From Anaerolineaceae bacterium (GTDB taxonomy: Bacteria; Chloroflexota; Anaerolineae; Anaerolineales; Anaerolineaceae), in the NCBI GenBank assembly GCA_016841365.1, contig JAENZI010000001.1, forward strand, positions 1-64,000: 64,000 nucleotides of DNA. The letters run 5' to 3'. The position numbers and the translations under genes were made by a program. A model generated the notes under the pieces. The model saw only the letters and a program-made list of their open reading frames with translations. It did not search any database and was not told where the DNA came from. Shown here piece by piece: positions 54,201 through 63,019 of this stretch (positions are counted from its first letter, which is position 1; the number at the start of each line of letters is the position of its first letter).

Positions 54201-54224
54201 TTGCATGCAGACAATGTTAAGCAA

Positions 54225-54259
54225 AAGATCCCGGAAGATATCCTTCCGGGATCTTTTTT
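54225..54259 (+). terminator. terminator of the ABC permease gene
   Basis: AGATCCCGGAA (54226-54236) pairs with TTCCGGGATCT (54244-54254), followed by TTTTT. It abuts the 3' end of rnpB, which is on the other strand. Confidence 0.9.
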
Positions 54260-54270
54260 GTAGCACAGGT

Positions 54271-54652
54271 CCAGGTCAGCCTGTAAGCCGCATTCTGTCT
54301 GGCAGGAATACCTGCCTGGATGGACATCTATCTGGACTGATGGTTTCCCATCAGCTCAAGCGGTCTACCCGGAGATGATTGGGCGCCGAGCCAGGTCCCG
54401 TCTGTTACCAGACTTCTCTCCTGCTTGACCTTGCACCGCATGGGGGTTGCCTGTCCGGATGCATTGCTGCACCCGCCGGTGGTCTCTTACACCGCCTTTT
54501 CAACCTTACCCTGCCGTTGCGGCAGGGCGGTATGCTTTCTGTGGCCCTGATCCAAACGCTTACGCGCTTCCGGGCGTTACCCGGCATGCTGCTCTGTGGT
54601 GTGCGGACTTTCCTCGGGCACATCTGTGCCCGCGGCCATCCGGCCAACCTGG
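54271..54652 (-). ncRNA. rnpB: RNase P RNA, class A
   Basis: 382 nt on the minus strand. P1: CCAGGTTGGCC (54652-54642) pairs with GGCTGACCTGG (54281-54271). The CR-I core GAGGAAAGTCCG (near 54616-54605), GCGGGCACAGATGTGCCC, GGGTAACGCCCGG-type and the 3' ACAGAATGCGGCTTA are typical of bacterial RNase P RNA. It processes tRNA 5' ends with RnpA, whose gene is not nearby. The -10 box at 54659-54664 fixes the 5' end to about one base. Small open frames across this region are not coding. Confidence 0.96.
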
Positions 54653-54658
54653 ATTTAT

Positions 54659-54664
54659 ATTATA
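54659..54664 (-). promoter_or_regulatory. rnpB -10 box
   Basis: Perfect TATAAT on the minus strand ending 6 nt before the P1-defined RNA 5' end at 54652. The -35 region is poor. It gives a -10 to +1 spacing for this genome that can be applied to other promoters. Confidence 0.8.
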
Positions 54665-54701
54665 CGGTTAATGTGTTGGAAATGGGTAAGAATGGGGGGA
54701 T

Positions 54702-54750
54702 GTGAAGGGTGATGGTGAATGGTGAGAGGTGAATGGTAAATAGTAAGTGG
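54702..54750. repeat. short degenerate GGTGA(A)TGGT repeat
   Basis: Imperfect copies of GGTGAATGGT fill about 49 bp between rnpB and the next gene. It is low-complexity, with no coding sign. Similar GTGAATGGT-type repeats occur in many environmental genomes; its role is unknown. Confidence 0.55.
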
Positions 54751-54773
54751 AGCATAGATCTGGTGAACGGGAA

Positions 54774-54807
54774 AAGGTCAGGTGAATGCAAATGCAGACC
54801 TGACCTT
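54774..54807. repeat. inverted repeat between rnpB and the NTase-like gene
   Basis: AAGGTCAGGT pairs with ACCTGACCTT around a 14-nt loop. No T-run of five or more follows on either strand, so it is not a good terminator. It lies 47 nt before the -35 box of the next gene. Confidence 0.45.
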
Positions 54808-54853
54808 AGTCAGTGTGGGTATTTTCGATTGAATCTTTGTAAATATGAAAAAC

Positions 54854-54883
54854 TTGACAAACTTGGTCATATTAATGTATCCT
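54854..54883 (+). promoter_or_regulatory. sigma70-type promoter of the NTase-like gene
   Basis: TTGACA (54854-54859), 18-nt spacer, TATCCT (54878-54883). The ATG at 54916 follows by 32 nt with RBS AGGAGA (54903-54908). It is the best -35/-10 pair in the window. Confidence 0.7.
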
Positions 54884-54915
54884 GAAACAAAACAATCACA
54901 ATAGGAGACAAGTTT

Positions 54916-56244
54916 ATGAGCAAGCAATACGCTTTTACAGACATCGATAAAGTAGTGGAATCGGCAAAGCGCCTCAATGTGGAACTGAATATTGAGGAAG
55001 CTCGAGAATGGTTAAAGTCCATCGAAGGCACGGACGGCGTTTGGGATGAGATCAAGTTTGATGACCGCACAGGCGTCTTTGGGCAGAACATCGCCATGCT
55101 GGATTTTGACCCAAAACGGCTGGATTATTTCAGGCATATCGGAAAACTGGTTGAATTTGTCGATACTCCCGGAAAAGTTGAGACTGCATTGGCACTTTCG
55201 GGATCCTCCGCCCAATCTAAGTTCCAAAAGTTCCCGGGTGATTGTGATTATTTTGAGCGGGTCAATATCATCGCTGAGACAAAGGATGAAGCTTGCCAAA
55301 TCTTGGCTGAAATCATGCGGGAGAAAGCGCTTTCAACGCTCAAAGGCACAAGTTATCAATTGATTGAGGTGAAGCTGGGGTCTTACCCGGCTGATTTTGT
55401 CAAAGGGAATCGCACTTTTTCTGCTGGCAGCCCGATTTCTTGGGCGCCGGATGAAATCGAAAAAGGCGAAAAAGTTGGCTTTTCTCCCGACGGGAAGGAG
55501 CGGACTATCACCTGGGGAGAGGCAGCGCAAGACCCGGGATGGTGCAAGTTGGATTGGGTGGTAGCGGACCCCATCGAGGGCAGCCTGGCAAATGCCAGCA
55601 ACATGCTGGATGTCACCTGGGAAGCGCTTGATGGCACGATTGTCCCCTTGGATGGCTATTTGGACCCCTACTTCCAGGAAGTGTATTTACAGGCTGAATC
55701 AGTGCCAATCTTTTCTAAACTAGCTCAACAGGTGAGCGCCGATGCGCTGGATGAATATGTTAAAGCGCTTGAGGGCGAAGTCAAGAAATATGTCACAAAG
55801 AGCATCAACTACGGTAAAGCTGCTAAGCGAATGTATAATATTTTTCGTCTGACTGGGCGATACCAGGAGGCGGTTTATCTGCGGGAGCTGTTCGATGAAC
55901 CTGCTTCGATGCTTTACCAGGTTTGGTCGCTGATCCGCACAGTGGATGATGCCATTAACGCTAAATCACACTTCAAAGAGGAACAATTGATCAATCAGGC
56001 TGAAAATCTGATGTTTGAAGTCATCCGTGTGATGGAAGATGCCCGGGAAGCTGAGATTGTGTCGAGGATAATGAAGTTCAGGGATGCGATCAAGAATCAA
56101 GAGGAATACGCAGCAATGTCTGCTGAAGCAGAAGCCGCGCGAGATGAATTAATTAATGTGGTCAATAACTTCTTCCATGAAAAATTAACCGCCATACCGG
56201 AGATTAAAACCTATATCGAGGCATTTCAGCAAGAAGACCATTAA
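54916..56244 (+). CDS. uncharacterised protein with nucleotidyltransferase-like motif
   Basis: 442 residues. Not recognised as a named family. ALSGSSAQSKFQKFPGDCDYF has the polymerase-beta-type NTase signature: GSS at 96-98, then a D-x-D (D109, D111) 11-13 residues later, preceded by a hydrophobic strand and followed by ERVNII. A further Asp in WVVADPIEG (about 218) could be the third acidic residue. The C-terminal third is helical (YGKAAKRMYNIFRLTGRYQEAVYL and following), like a helical substrate-binding or tRNA-binding region. It lies next to rnpB and rpsT, so an RNA or tRNA substrate is conceivable but unproven. Confidence 0.5.
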   Translation: MSKQYAFTDIDKVVESAKRLNVELNIEEAREWLKSIEGTDGVWDEIKFDDRTGVFGQNIAMLDFDPKRLDYFRHIGKLVEFVDTPGKVETALALSGSSAQSKFQKFPGDCDYFERVNIIAETKDEACQILAEIMREKALSTLKGTSYQLIEVKLGSYPADFVKGNRTFSAGSPISWAPDEIEKGEKVGFSPDGKERTITWGEAAQDPGWCKLDWVVADPIEGSLANASNMLDVTWEALDGTIVPLDGYLDPYFQEVYLQAESVPIFSKLAQQVSADALDEYVKALEGEVKKYVTKSINYGKAAKRMYNIFRLTGRYQEAVYLRELFDEPASMLYQVWSLIRTVDDAINAKSHFKEEQLINQAENLMFEVIRVMEDAREAEIVSRIMKFRDAIKNQEEYAAMSAEAEAARDELINVVNNFFHEKLTAIPEIKTYIEAFQQEDH

Positions 56245-56341
56245 GCTTGAGATTTGACTGGACAAATCCTTGAGCGTCAGGTAGAATAATCCCTCGTAAT
56301 TGTTGTAAAAATTGATCCAGAAAGTCATTGGAGGAAAGACC

Positions 56342-56605
56342 TTGGCAAATTTAAAATCGCAAATCAAACGCAATCGTCAGAACAAGAAACGACGAGAACT
56401 TAACCGCATTTTCCGCGGCAGCGCCCGCACAGCCCTGCGCAAAGCCAGAGTGGCAATTGAGCAAGGTGAGGTGGAAGAAGCCCGAGCAGCAACCCAGGTT
56501 GCTCTCAAGGCACTGGATAAGGCTGCTGCAAAAGGCGTCATTCACAAGAATAAAGCCGCGCGGCAAAAAAGCAGTCTGATGAAGCAACTCAACGGCATGG
56601 AGTAA
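56342..56605 (+). CDS. rpsT: 30S ribosomal protein S20
   Basis: 87 residues from TTG 56342: the N terminus LANLKSQIKRNRQNKKRREL matches S20 (MANIKSQIKR), and GGAGGAAAG lies 3-4 nt before the TTG. The in-frame TTG at 56312 gives a longer protein unlike S20. Binds 16S rRNA at the 5' domain. Ends with a terminator at 56645-56668. Confidence 0.94.
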   Translation: MANLKSQIKRNRQNKKRRELNRIFRGSARTALRKARVAIEQGEVEEARAATQVALKALDKAAAKGVIHKNKAARQKSSLMKQLNGME

Positions 56606-56644
56606 ACCGAAAGGTTACTTTTTGTTGTGATGCAGAATTTGCAG

Positions 56645-56668
56645 CGGGAGCAGCTTTGCTCCCGTTTT
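56645..56668 (+). terminator. terminator of rpsT
   Basis: CGGGAGCA, 4-nt loop, TGCTCCCG, then TTTTGCTT on the + strand. Confidence 0.85.
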
Positions 56669-56768
56669 GCTTGTTATAGTTGGCGTGCTAACCGTTACGA
56701 CATTGGACAGTTCGACACAGCTTCTCAACACAGTCATTGTTTCCGTGTTTAGTGTCGGCAGGAGATGT

Positions 56769-56774
56769 TATAAT
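56769..56774 (+). promoter_or_regulatory. candidate -10 box of argS
   Basis: TATAAT 40 nt before the chosen argS ATG at 56815. The open frame extends upstream across it to 56737, which argues that the upstream extension is not translated. Confidence 0.4.
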
Positions 56775-56814
56775 TGCCGAGCCAAGCAATAAAAAATTAG
56801 AATTTAGAGCATTG

Positions 56815-58572
56815 ATGTTTGAAAAAGAAAAATCGCAAGTTGAAGCAAAAATTCGGGAATACTTAACAACAGAATCGATCGAAGATCCTGTTCTTGAGTT
56901 CCGCCAGATACCCTTTAGCGGTGAGTGGGGGATAGCGGTACCGCTGTTCCCGGTGGCGGCAGGGGAGGCGCGGTCGGGTAAGAAAATCATTGTGCCGAAA
57001 CGGGCACAGGAATTGGCTGAAGGGATCAAAAATTACCTGCACGGGTCTGGTTTTGGTTTTTCTCATATTGATGCCGTAAACGGCTACCTCAATTTATATT
57101 TTTCGACATCAGAATACGCACAGCGTGTGGTGGATACGATCCTTGAGACTGGTGAGGATTACGGACGGGGCGAAGACCTCGCTAAAACCGTCATGGTGGA
57201 GTATTCACAGCCCAATACGCATAAGTCGTTCCATGTGGGGCACTTGCGCAATGTGATCCTTGGCGGAAGTATTTGCCGGATATTGGAATTTGCCGGTTAC
57301 CGGGTGATCAGGGCGAATTATTTAGGCGATATTGGCTTGCATGTGGTTAAGTGGATGTGGAATTACCTGAAGAACCATGTTGGAGAAGTTCCAGGCGAAA
57401 ACAAAACCCACTGGATGAATGACATCTATGCAGAAGCAGACCGCCTGTTTCAAGACCCGAGCAATGAAGCTGAAGTGCGTGAACTTTATGGGCGGTGGAA
57501 TGCACGCGACCCCGAAGTGGTCGCATTGTGGCAAAAAACCCGCCAATGGTCACTGGAGGGGTTTGAACAGATCTACGACCTCTTAGGAGAGACCTTCGAC
57601 CGGATCTATTTCGAAAGCGAAGTGGAAGATTCAGGCGTTGTGCTTGTTGAGAAGATGATTGAAGAAGGGCTGGCTGTGGATGAGCGCCCAGAAGGTCCGG
57701 TGTTTATCGACCTTGACGCAGTCCTCGGCACTGAGGATGAATACCGGGTGCTGGTTCTGCTCCGATCGGACGGCTCATCGTTGTATGCAACCAAAGACCT
57801 GCCGCTGGCGATCAAGAAATTTGAGGAATATGACCTCGACCAATCTATCTATGTGATTGATGTACGGCAGTCGCTGTATCTCAAGCAAGTGTTCAAGACG
57901 CTTGAAGTTTTAGGTTATCCATGGGCAGATAAGCTTTATCACCTTGCCTATGAATTGGTGAACTTGCCGGGTAATGTGACCATGGCATCCCGCGAGGGCA
58001 CCGTGGTTTTGTTTGATGATTTGGTGGCAGAGGCAACCAGCCGTGCCAGAACAATTGTTGATGAGAAAAACCCTGAGGTGTCTGATGAGGCGAAGACTAG
58101 CATTTCGGAGGCGGTTGCGTTAGGTGCCTTGAAGTACACCATGCTCTCACGCGACAATTCGAAGGTGGTTACCTTTGATTGGGATGCCGCACTGGACTTC
58201 AATGGGCAGGCTGCGCCATACATTCAATATGCCCATGTTCGCGCCAACAGCATCTTGAGGCGGGCTGGCGAAACCCTTCCAAAGGCTGCTCCCTTCCCTG
58301 ATAATTTGGAAAAAGCGGAAGTAGACCTGATCGAGCTGCTGACAAGGCTGCCTGGTGAAGTTGTCCGTGCGGCAGAGCAATTTCGCCCGTTGACCATCGC
58401 TGGTTTATCATATGACCTTGCCAAAGCATTTAATGATTTTTATAATACCTGTCATGTGCTCAATGCCGAACCTGAGGTTCGGGCTTACCGGCTGCGTTTG
58501 GTAGCTGCGGCACAGCAGGTGATCGCCACCAGCCTGAATTTGTTGGGTATTGAAGCACCCAGCGCAATGTAA
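56815..58572 (+). CDS. argS: arginyl-tRNA synthetase
   Basis: 585 residues from ATG 56815, a normal ArgRS length; the longer frame from 56737 includes a promoter-like sequence. N-terminal additional domain (about 1-110), HIGH-type motif THKSFHVGHLRN near 138-149, ATKDLPLAIKKFEEYD, the MASREGTVV segment (KMSKS region in this family) and a C-terminal DALR anticodon-binding domain (QYAHVRANSILRRAG). Charges tRNA-Arg. It is followed by the cPGS-like gene with a 47-bp gap. Confidence 0.94.
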   Translation: MFEKEKSQVEAKIREYLTTESIEDPVLEFRQIPFSGEWGIAVPLFPVAAGEARSGKKIIVPKRAQELAEGIKNYLHGSGFGFSHIDAVNGYLNLYFSTSEYAQRVVDTILETGEDYGRGEDLAKTVMVEYSQPNTHKSFHVGHLRNVILGGSICRILEFAGYRVIRANYLGDIGLHVVKWMWNYLKNHVGEVPGENKTHWMNDIYAEADRLFQDPSNEAEVRELYGRWNARDPEVVALWQKTRQWSLEGFEQIYDLLGETFDRIYFESEVEDSGVVLVEKMIEEGLAVDERPEGPVFIDLDAVLGTEDEYRVLVLLRSDGSSLYATKDLPLAIKKFEEYDLDQSIYVIDVRQSLYLKQVFKTLEVLGYPWADKLYHLAYELVNLPGNVTMASREGTVVLFDDLVAEATSRARTIVDEKNPEVSDEAKTSISEAVALGALKYTMLSRDNSKVVTFDWDAALDFNGQAAPYIQYAHVRANSILRRAGETLPKAAPFPDNLEKAEVDLIELLTRLPGEVVRAAEQFRPLTIAGLSYDLAKAFNDFYNTCHVLNAEPEVRAYRLRLVAAAQQVIATSLNLLGIEAPSAM

Positions 58573-58619
58573 TTATCAAATCTTATAAACCAAACTATCG
58601 AAAAGGAGTAAAAGTTTCA

Positions 58620-59939
58620 ATGGCAAGAATTAGAACAATCATCATGGGCGCTGCAGGTCGGGATTTCCATAACTTCAACACATTTTATCGCGATAACGAT
58701 AAATACGAAGTAGTTGCATTTACGGCTACGCAGATCCCTAATATTGAAGGACGAAAATATCCGGCTGAATTAGCAGGCGGACTGTATCCCGAGGGTATTC
58801 CGATACACCCTGAATCTGATCTGCAAGACCTGATCCGCGACAAGAAAATTGACCAGGTAGTATTTGCCTACAGCGATGTGCCTTATGAATATGTGATGCA
58901 TAAAGCGTCTCTGGTCAATGCAACCGGTGCAGACTTCAGGCTGATGGGCACAGAGAACACGATGGTTAAATCGACCAAACCAGTCGTTGCGGTATGTGCT
59001 GTGCGGACGGGCTCGGGCAAGAGCCAAACCACCCGCCGCGTTTCACTGATCTTGCGTGAGATGGGTTACAAAGTCGCTGCCATCCGGCACCCCATGCCCT
59101 ATGGCGACCTTGTTAAGCAGAAGGTACAGCGTTTTGCAGATTACAGTGACCTTGACAAACACGAATGCACTATTGAAGAACGCGAAGAATACGAACCGCA
59201 TATCGATAATGGCGTGATAGTTTACGCCGGCGTGGATTATGAAGCCATTTTACGTGAGGCGGAAAAAGAGGTTGATATCGTCTTGTGGGATGGCGGCAAT
59301 AACGACTTCCCGTTCTACGTCTCTGATCTGTTGATCGTCGTAGCAGACCCCCATCGCCCCGGGCATGAGATGCGTTACTACCCCGGCGAGACCAACGTCC
59401 GCATGGCAGATGTTTTTGTGATCAACAAGGTTGACACCGCTGACCCTGACAATGTGATCAGCGTTCGAAACAACCTCTATAACCTCAACCCGGATGCCCT
59501 CGTGATCGAAGGTGCTTCACCCTTGTTCGTGGATGACCCTGACGCCATTCGCGGCAAGCGCGTGCTGGTGGTGGAAGACGGCCCAACCCTGACCCACGGC
59601 GAGATGGCTTATGGCGCTGGCTTTGTGGCTGCTCGACGCTTTGGTGCAGGTGAGATCGTTGATCCCCGTCCCTTTGCTGTGGGATCCATCAAGGCGACTT
59701 ATGAAAAATATCCCAACACTGGCATTATTCTGCCTGCGATGGGATACGGCGACGCCATGATGCGTGACCTCGAAGAGACGATCAACAAAATGGACGTGGA
59801 TGTTGTCGTCAGCGGCACACCGATTGACCTGACACGGGTGATCAAGATCAATAAACCTATTCAGCGGGTGCGCTATGAACTTCAAGAAATTGGCGAACCC
59901 ACACTCAAATCCATCTTAACAAAGAAATTCGGGAAGTAA
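58620..59939 (+). CDS. cyclic 2,3-diphosphoglycerate synthetase-like P-loop protein
   Basis: 439 residues. N-terminal Rossmann-like segment IIMGAAGRDFHNFNTFYRDN (about 7-26); P-loop AVRTGSGKSQTTRRVSLIL (about 126-144); VLWDGGNNDFPFY, DPHRPGHEMRYYPGETN, VINKVD and the C-terminal VVVSGTPIDLTRVI fit the cPGS family. In methanogens it makes the thermolyte cyclic 2,3-diphosphoglycerate; in bacteria the role is not established. RBS AAAGGAG lies 9-10 nt before ATG. Between argS and obgE on the same strand; ends with a strong terminator. Confidence 0.85.
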   Translation: MARIRTIIMGAAGRDFHNFNTFYRDNDKYEVVAFTATQIPNIEGRKYPAELAGGLYPEGIPIHPESDLQDLIRDKKIDQVVFAYSDVPYEYVMHKASLVNATGADFRLMGTENTMVKSTKPVVAVCAVRTGSGKSQTTRRVSLILREMGYKVAAIRHPMPYGDLVKQKVQRFADYSDLDKHECTIEEREEYEPHIDNGVIVYAGVDYEAILREAEKEVDIVLWDGGNNDFPFYVSDLLIVVADPHRPGHEMRYYPGETNVRMADVFVINKVDTADPDNVISVRNNLYNLNPDALVIEGASPLFVDDPDAIRGKRVLVVEDGPTLTHGEMAYGAGFVAARRFGAGEIVDPRPFAVGSIKATYEKYPNTGIILPAMGYGDAMMRDLEETINKMDVDVVVSGTPIDLTRVIKINKPIQRVRYELQEIGEPTLKSILTKKFGK

Positions 59940-59959
59940 TATCAACAGAAATAAGATTT

Positions 59960-59988
59960 CGGGGCTGCCAATCGGGCAGCCCCGTTTT
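59960..59988 (+). terminator. terminator of the cPGS-like gene
   Basis: CGGGGCTGCC (59960-59969) pairs with GGCAGCCCCG (59975-59984), followed by TTTT. Confidence 0.85.
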
Positions 59989-60052
59989 GACTTTAATACG
60001 GTAAGATTAATCCGTGTTGGTAAAATAATTCAATCAAAAGTGATGATTTAAT

Positions 60053-61312
60053 ATGTATTTAGACGAAGCAGAAATTTATGTGCAATCTGGACGCGGCGGC
60101 GATGGCATGGTCCACTTTCACCGCGAAAAATATAAACCACGCGGCGGCCCGGATGGGGGCGACGGCGGTCGGGGCGGGGATGTGATCCTTGAGGTGAACC
60201 AAAAGCTTTCTACCCTGTTCGACTTCAGGCACCGCACGCGCTATATTGCCGATAGCGGCAATAATGGGGGACCGAATAACATGAGCGGTAAGTCGGCCAA
60301 GGTCTTGATTGTCCAGGTGCCGCCGGGAACGTTAGTATATGACAACGACACAGGTGACCTGCTGGGCGACCTTGTGGAAGATGGACAGCAATTGGTGGTC
60401 GCCAAGGGCGGGCGGGGCGGGCGCGGCAATCAACATTATGCCACCAGCCGCAACCAGGTGCCGCGCATGGCTGAACGCGGCGAGCCGGAAGAAGCAAAGA
60501 ACTTACGCCTTGAGCTGAAGATGATCGCTGATGTGGGGATTGTGGGTGTGCCAAACGCCGGCAAATCCAGCCTGCTGGCGGTTGTGACGAACGCCAAACC
60601 GAAGATTGCCAATTATCCCTTTACAACGCTTTCGCCTAACTTGGGCGTGGCGCAATTGGATATCGAGAACTTGTTGGTTTTGGCGGACATCCCGGGATTG
60701 ATCGAAGGGGCGCATCAGGGCGTTGGGCTTGGGTTCTCCTTTTTACGGCACATTCAGCGCACGCGGGTATTGATCCACGTGCTGGATGGTCTGGCGGAAG
60801 ATCCGATGTCAGACTTTTCGCAGATCAACAGCGAGATGGCTTTGTTTGATGAGAAGATCACCCAAAAGCCGCAAATTGTCGCTTTCAATAAAATGGATTT
60901 GCCGATGGTGCAGGAGCGCTGGCCTGAGATCAAGGCTGAACTGAAGACACGGGGTTATGAAGCCCTGCCGATTTCAACCGTCACACATGAGAATATTCAG
61001 GAGTTGATGTGGCTGGCTGCAAAACGTCTCGAAGATGCCCCTGAACCAGAGCCTGTTGAGGAGATGCCCGTTTACCGTGCGGCTGAAGACCCCAAAGCCT
61101 TTACCGTTTCGCAGACCGAGGAAGGCTGGCTGGTGCGCGGCGAGGCGATCGAGCGTGCCGCAGCGATGACCTATTGGGAGCATCGGGAATCGGTGCGCCG
61201 CTTCCAGCGTTTGATGGAGAATATCGGCGTAGAAGAAGCCTTGCGCGAGGCGGGTGTTGAAGAGGGTGACACGGTTTTTGTTGGGGAGTATGCCCTGGAA
61301 TGGCAGGATTGA
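60053..61312 (+). CDS. obgE: Obg family GTPase
   Basis: 419 residues: glycine-rich Obg fold (1-157; PRGGPDGGDGGRGGDVILEV), G domain (G1 GVPNAGKSSLL, G3 DIPGLIEGA, G4 NKMDLP) and a C-terminal OCT domain (AFTVSQTEEGWLVRGEAIERAA). Assists 50S ribosome assembly and stress control. nadD follows by 3 nt, forming an operon. Confidence 0.96.
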   Translation: MYLDEAEIYVQSGRGGDGMVHFHREKYKPRGGPDGGDGGRGGDVILEVNQKLSTLFDFRHRTRYIADSGNNGGPNNMSGKSAKVLIVQVPPGTLVYDNDTGDLLGDLVEDGQQLVVAKGGRGGRGNQHYATSRNQVPRMAERGEPEEAKNLRLELKMIADVGIVGVPNAGKSSLLAVVTNAKPKIANYPFTTLSPNLGVAQLDIENLLVLADIPGLIEGAHQGVGLGFSFLRHIQRTRVLIHVLDGLAEDPMSDFSQINSEMALFDEKITQKPQIVAFNKMDLPMVQERWPEIKAELKTRGYEALPISTVTHENIQELMWLAAKRLEDAPEPEPVEEMPVYRAAEDPKAFTVSQTEEGWLVRGEAIERAAAMTYWEHRESVRRFQRLMENIGVEEALREAGVEEGDTVFVGEYALEWQD

Positions 61313-61315
61313 GCA

Positions 61316-61924
61316 ATGGAAAAGAAACGATTGGGGATTTTCGGTGGGACGTTTGACCCCCCGCATGTGGGGCACCTGATCCTGGCGGCTGAAGCCCGTG
61401 ACCAGCTCGACCTGGACTGCACGATCTGGGTGCTTACGCCTGATCCACCGCATAAGCGCGGTCAGGATATATCATCTCTTGAGCACCGCCGGGCGATGGT
61501 TGAGATGGCGATTGAGGATGATGGCGCTTTTTCACTCTCCCATGTGGATATCGACCGGCCGGGGCCGCATTATGCGGTGGATACTATCAAAATATTAAAA
61601 CAACAGTATCCTGACCAGGCGCTGATCTACCTGATGGGCGGAGACTCACTGCAGGACTTGCCGCAGTGGTATCATGTGCAAGAATTCTTATCCTTTTTGG
61701 ATGGGATTGGCGTGATGCGGCGGCCTGGGGATGATATTGATCTATCAGAGCTGTTTGAGCAACTGCCTCAATTAAGAGAGAAGCTTAATTTCGTGACGGC
61801 ACCGCTGTTAGAGATCTCCGCGCAGCAAGTCCGCCGGCGTGCAGGGGAAAACCGGGCTTACCGCTATTATGTTTTACCGAAAATCTATGAGTATATTCGC
61901 AAGAACCAGATCTATCAGTCCTGA
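61316..61924 (+). CDS. nadD: nicotinate-nucleotide adenylyltransferase
   Basis: 202 residues. GIFGGTFDPPHVGHLILA holds the (H/T)xGH nucleotidyltransferase motif; LMGGDSLQDLPQWY and EISAQQVRRR (ISSTxxR-like) complete the active site. Adenylylates nicotinate mononucleotide in NAD synthesis. It starts 3 nt after the obgE stop. Confidence 0.95.
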   Translation: MEKKRLGIFGGTFDPPHVGHLILAAEARDQLDLDCTIWVLTPDPPHKRGQDISSLEHRRAMVEMAIEDDGAFSLSHVDIDRPGPHYAVDTIKILKQQYPDQALIYLMGGDSLQDLPQWYHVQEFLSFLDGIGVMRRPGDDIDLSELFEQLPQLREKLNFVTAPLLEISAQQVRRRAGENRAYRYYVLPKIYEYIRKNQIYQS

Positions 61925-61953
61925 TCAGACCTGGCTGTATAAGAGGATAACCG

Positions 61954-61988
61954 ATGCCTGTTAAATTTGTTTTTAGCAGGCATTTTTG
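61954..61988 (+). terminator. terminator of obgE-nadD
   Basis: ATGCCTG (61954-61960) pairs with CAGGCAT (61977-61983), then TTTTTG. The stem is short (7 bp) with a long loop. Confidence 0.6.
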
Positions 61989-62006
61989 ATGGATTAAATA
62001 AAAATT

Positions 62007-62043
62007 CTCGCTGACCGGGTGAGGGGGGCACCCGGCCAGCGAG
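62007..62043 (-). terminator. terminator of the lipoprotein gene
   Basis: CTCGCTGACCGGGTG pairs with CACCCGGCCAGCGAG around AGGGGGG (one A/C mismatch). On the minus strand a T-run AATTTTTATTT follows. Confidence 0.88.
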
Positions 62044-62114
62044 TAATTGTATTAAACCACTTATATTGTGAAATGTCAACGAATTAGTTTATACAATTTT
62101 AATTTTCTTGCGTT

Positions 62115-62966
62115 TTATTCCTCATGTGTCAGTGTGACGTTGCCAACGGCGATATCGAGGTTGATGGTGAGGGTATAGCCTTCGACCATGGTGGTATAGG
62201 TGTCATCCGTCACCAGCCAGGTGCCCTTGGTGTTGATGTTGCTAATGGTACCCTCGTTATTGACCACAGCCCTGGTGGCCGCCGGCACAATGATCTTTAG
62301 GTTGCTGACGCCTGCTTTGATGTTGACGACAACATCGCGGGAGAGGGTGCCGCCGAAATCAAGGGTGTAGTCTCCTGCACCGGCTGAAATGGTCATCTCC
62401 TGAAAGTTGGCATTTGCCAACCCATAAAGTTCTGCAGAGGAAGCGCCTGTGGTAAAGATGAACTCATCCATCAAGGCAGGGTTGGGGAGGTCAAACCGGA
62501 TGGTTGTGTCGCTCGCACCCTGAACAACCTTGAGATTGGTCAATTGCAGACCGGAGAAATCGAAGGTGTTTTCGCTTGCGCCGCCCTCGATCGCCAGGTT
62601 GAGGGGCACCTGGTTTGTCACATACAGCTCCCAGTTGTTGATGATATCGCCGGTGGGGATGCCGGAGATCCGGTAAGGATTGACCTGCTTGATGGCAAAG
62701 TGATTGCTGCTGCGAGTGAATTCTGGCTCCCATTGTTCAACATTATAGGTGATGGTGCCATTCACCAGGCCCTCAGCGCCAGGGGAAAGTGAGAATTTCC
62801 CGCCAGACATCTGAAATTCAAGCTCAGCCTCACCGCTGTCTGCAGGCAGCGGTTCATTGATCATCACGATCTGGTTGTCGATGGTTTCCATCTGTACGTT
62901 TTGAATTGAACAAGCAAAGCTTGCAAATATCAGTGCGATCAACATAAAGATCACTTGTTTTTTCAT
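62115..62966 (-). CDS. lipoprotein with toast-rack/DUF4097-like beta domain
   Basis: 283 residues. Signal peptide with lipobox FASFAC (Cys at about residue 19), so an extracytoplasmic lipoprotein. The rest is beta-strand-rich with repeated short strands such as LAIEGGASENTFDFSGLQLT and ISAGAGDYTLDFGG, a pattern like toast-rack (PF17115) or LiaF/DUF4097 folds. Function unknown; such proteins are often found beside regulators of the cell envelope. Fifty-three bp after the bactofilin-like gene, probably the same transcript. RBS GGAG. Confidence 0.7.
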   Translation of the reverse strand: MKKQVIFMLIALIFASFACSIQNVQMETIDNQIVMINEPLPADSGEAELEFQMSGGKFSLSPGAEGLVNGTITYNVEQWEPEFTRSSNHFAIKQVNPYRISGIPTGDIINNWELYVTNQVPLNLAIEGGASENTFDFSGLQLTNLKVVQGASDTTIRFDLPNPALMDEFIFTTGASSAELYGLANANFQEMTISAGAGDYTLDFGGTLSRDVVVNIKAGVSNLKIIVPAATRAVVNNEGTISNINTKGTWLVTDDTYTTMVEGYTLTINLDIAVGNVTLTHEE

Positions 62967-63019
62967 TTTTCTCTCCTGCTCCTATTGGTTACCTGTAAAG
63001 CTGGTCAATTTTACCAAAT

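Noticed and set aside
54379-54705. Open frames across rnpB on both strands (54379-54705 +, 54405-54647 -, 54447-54671 +)
   Set aside because: They lie in a structured RNA with its P1 helix and CR-I core; no RBS and no recognisable protein.
56737-56814. N-terminal extension of argS
   Set aside because: Contains a TATAAT box and is absent from normal ArgRS N termini.
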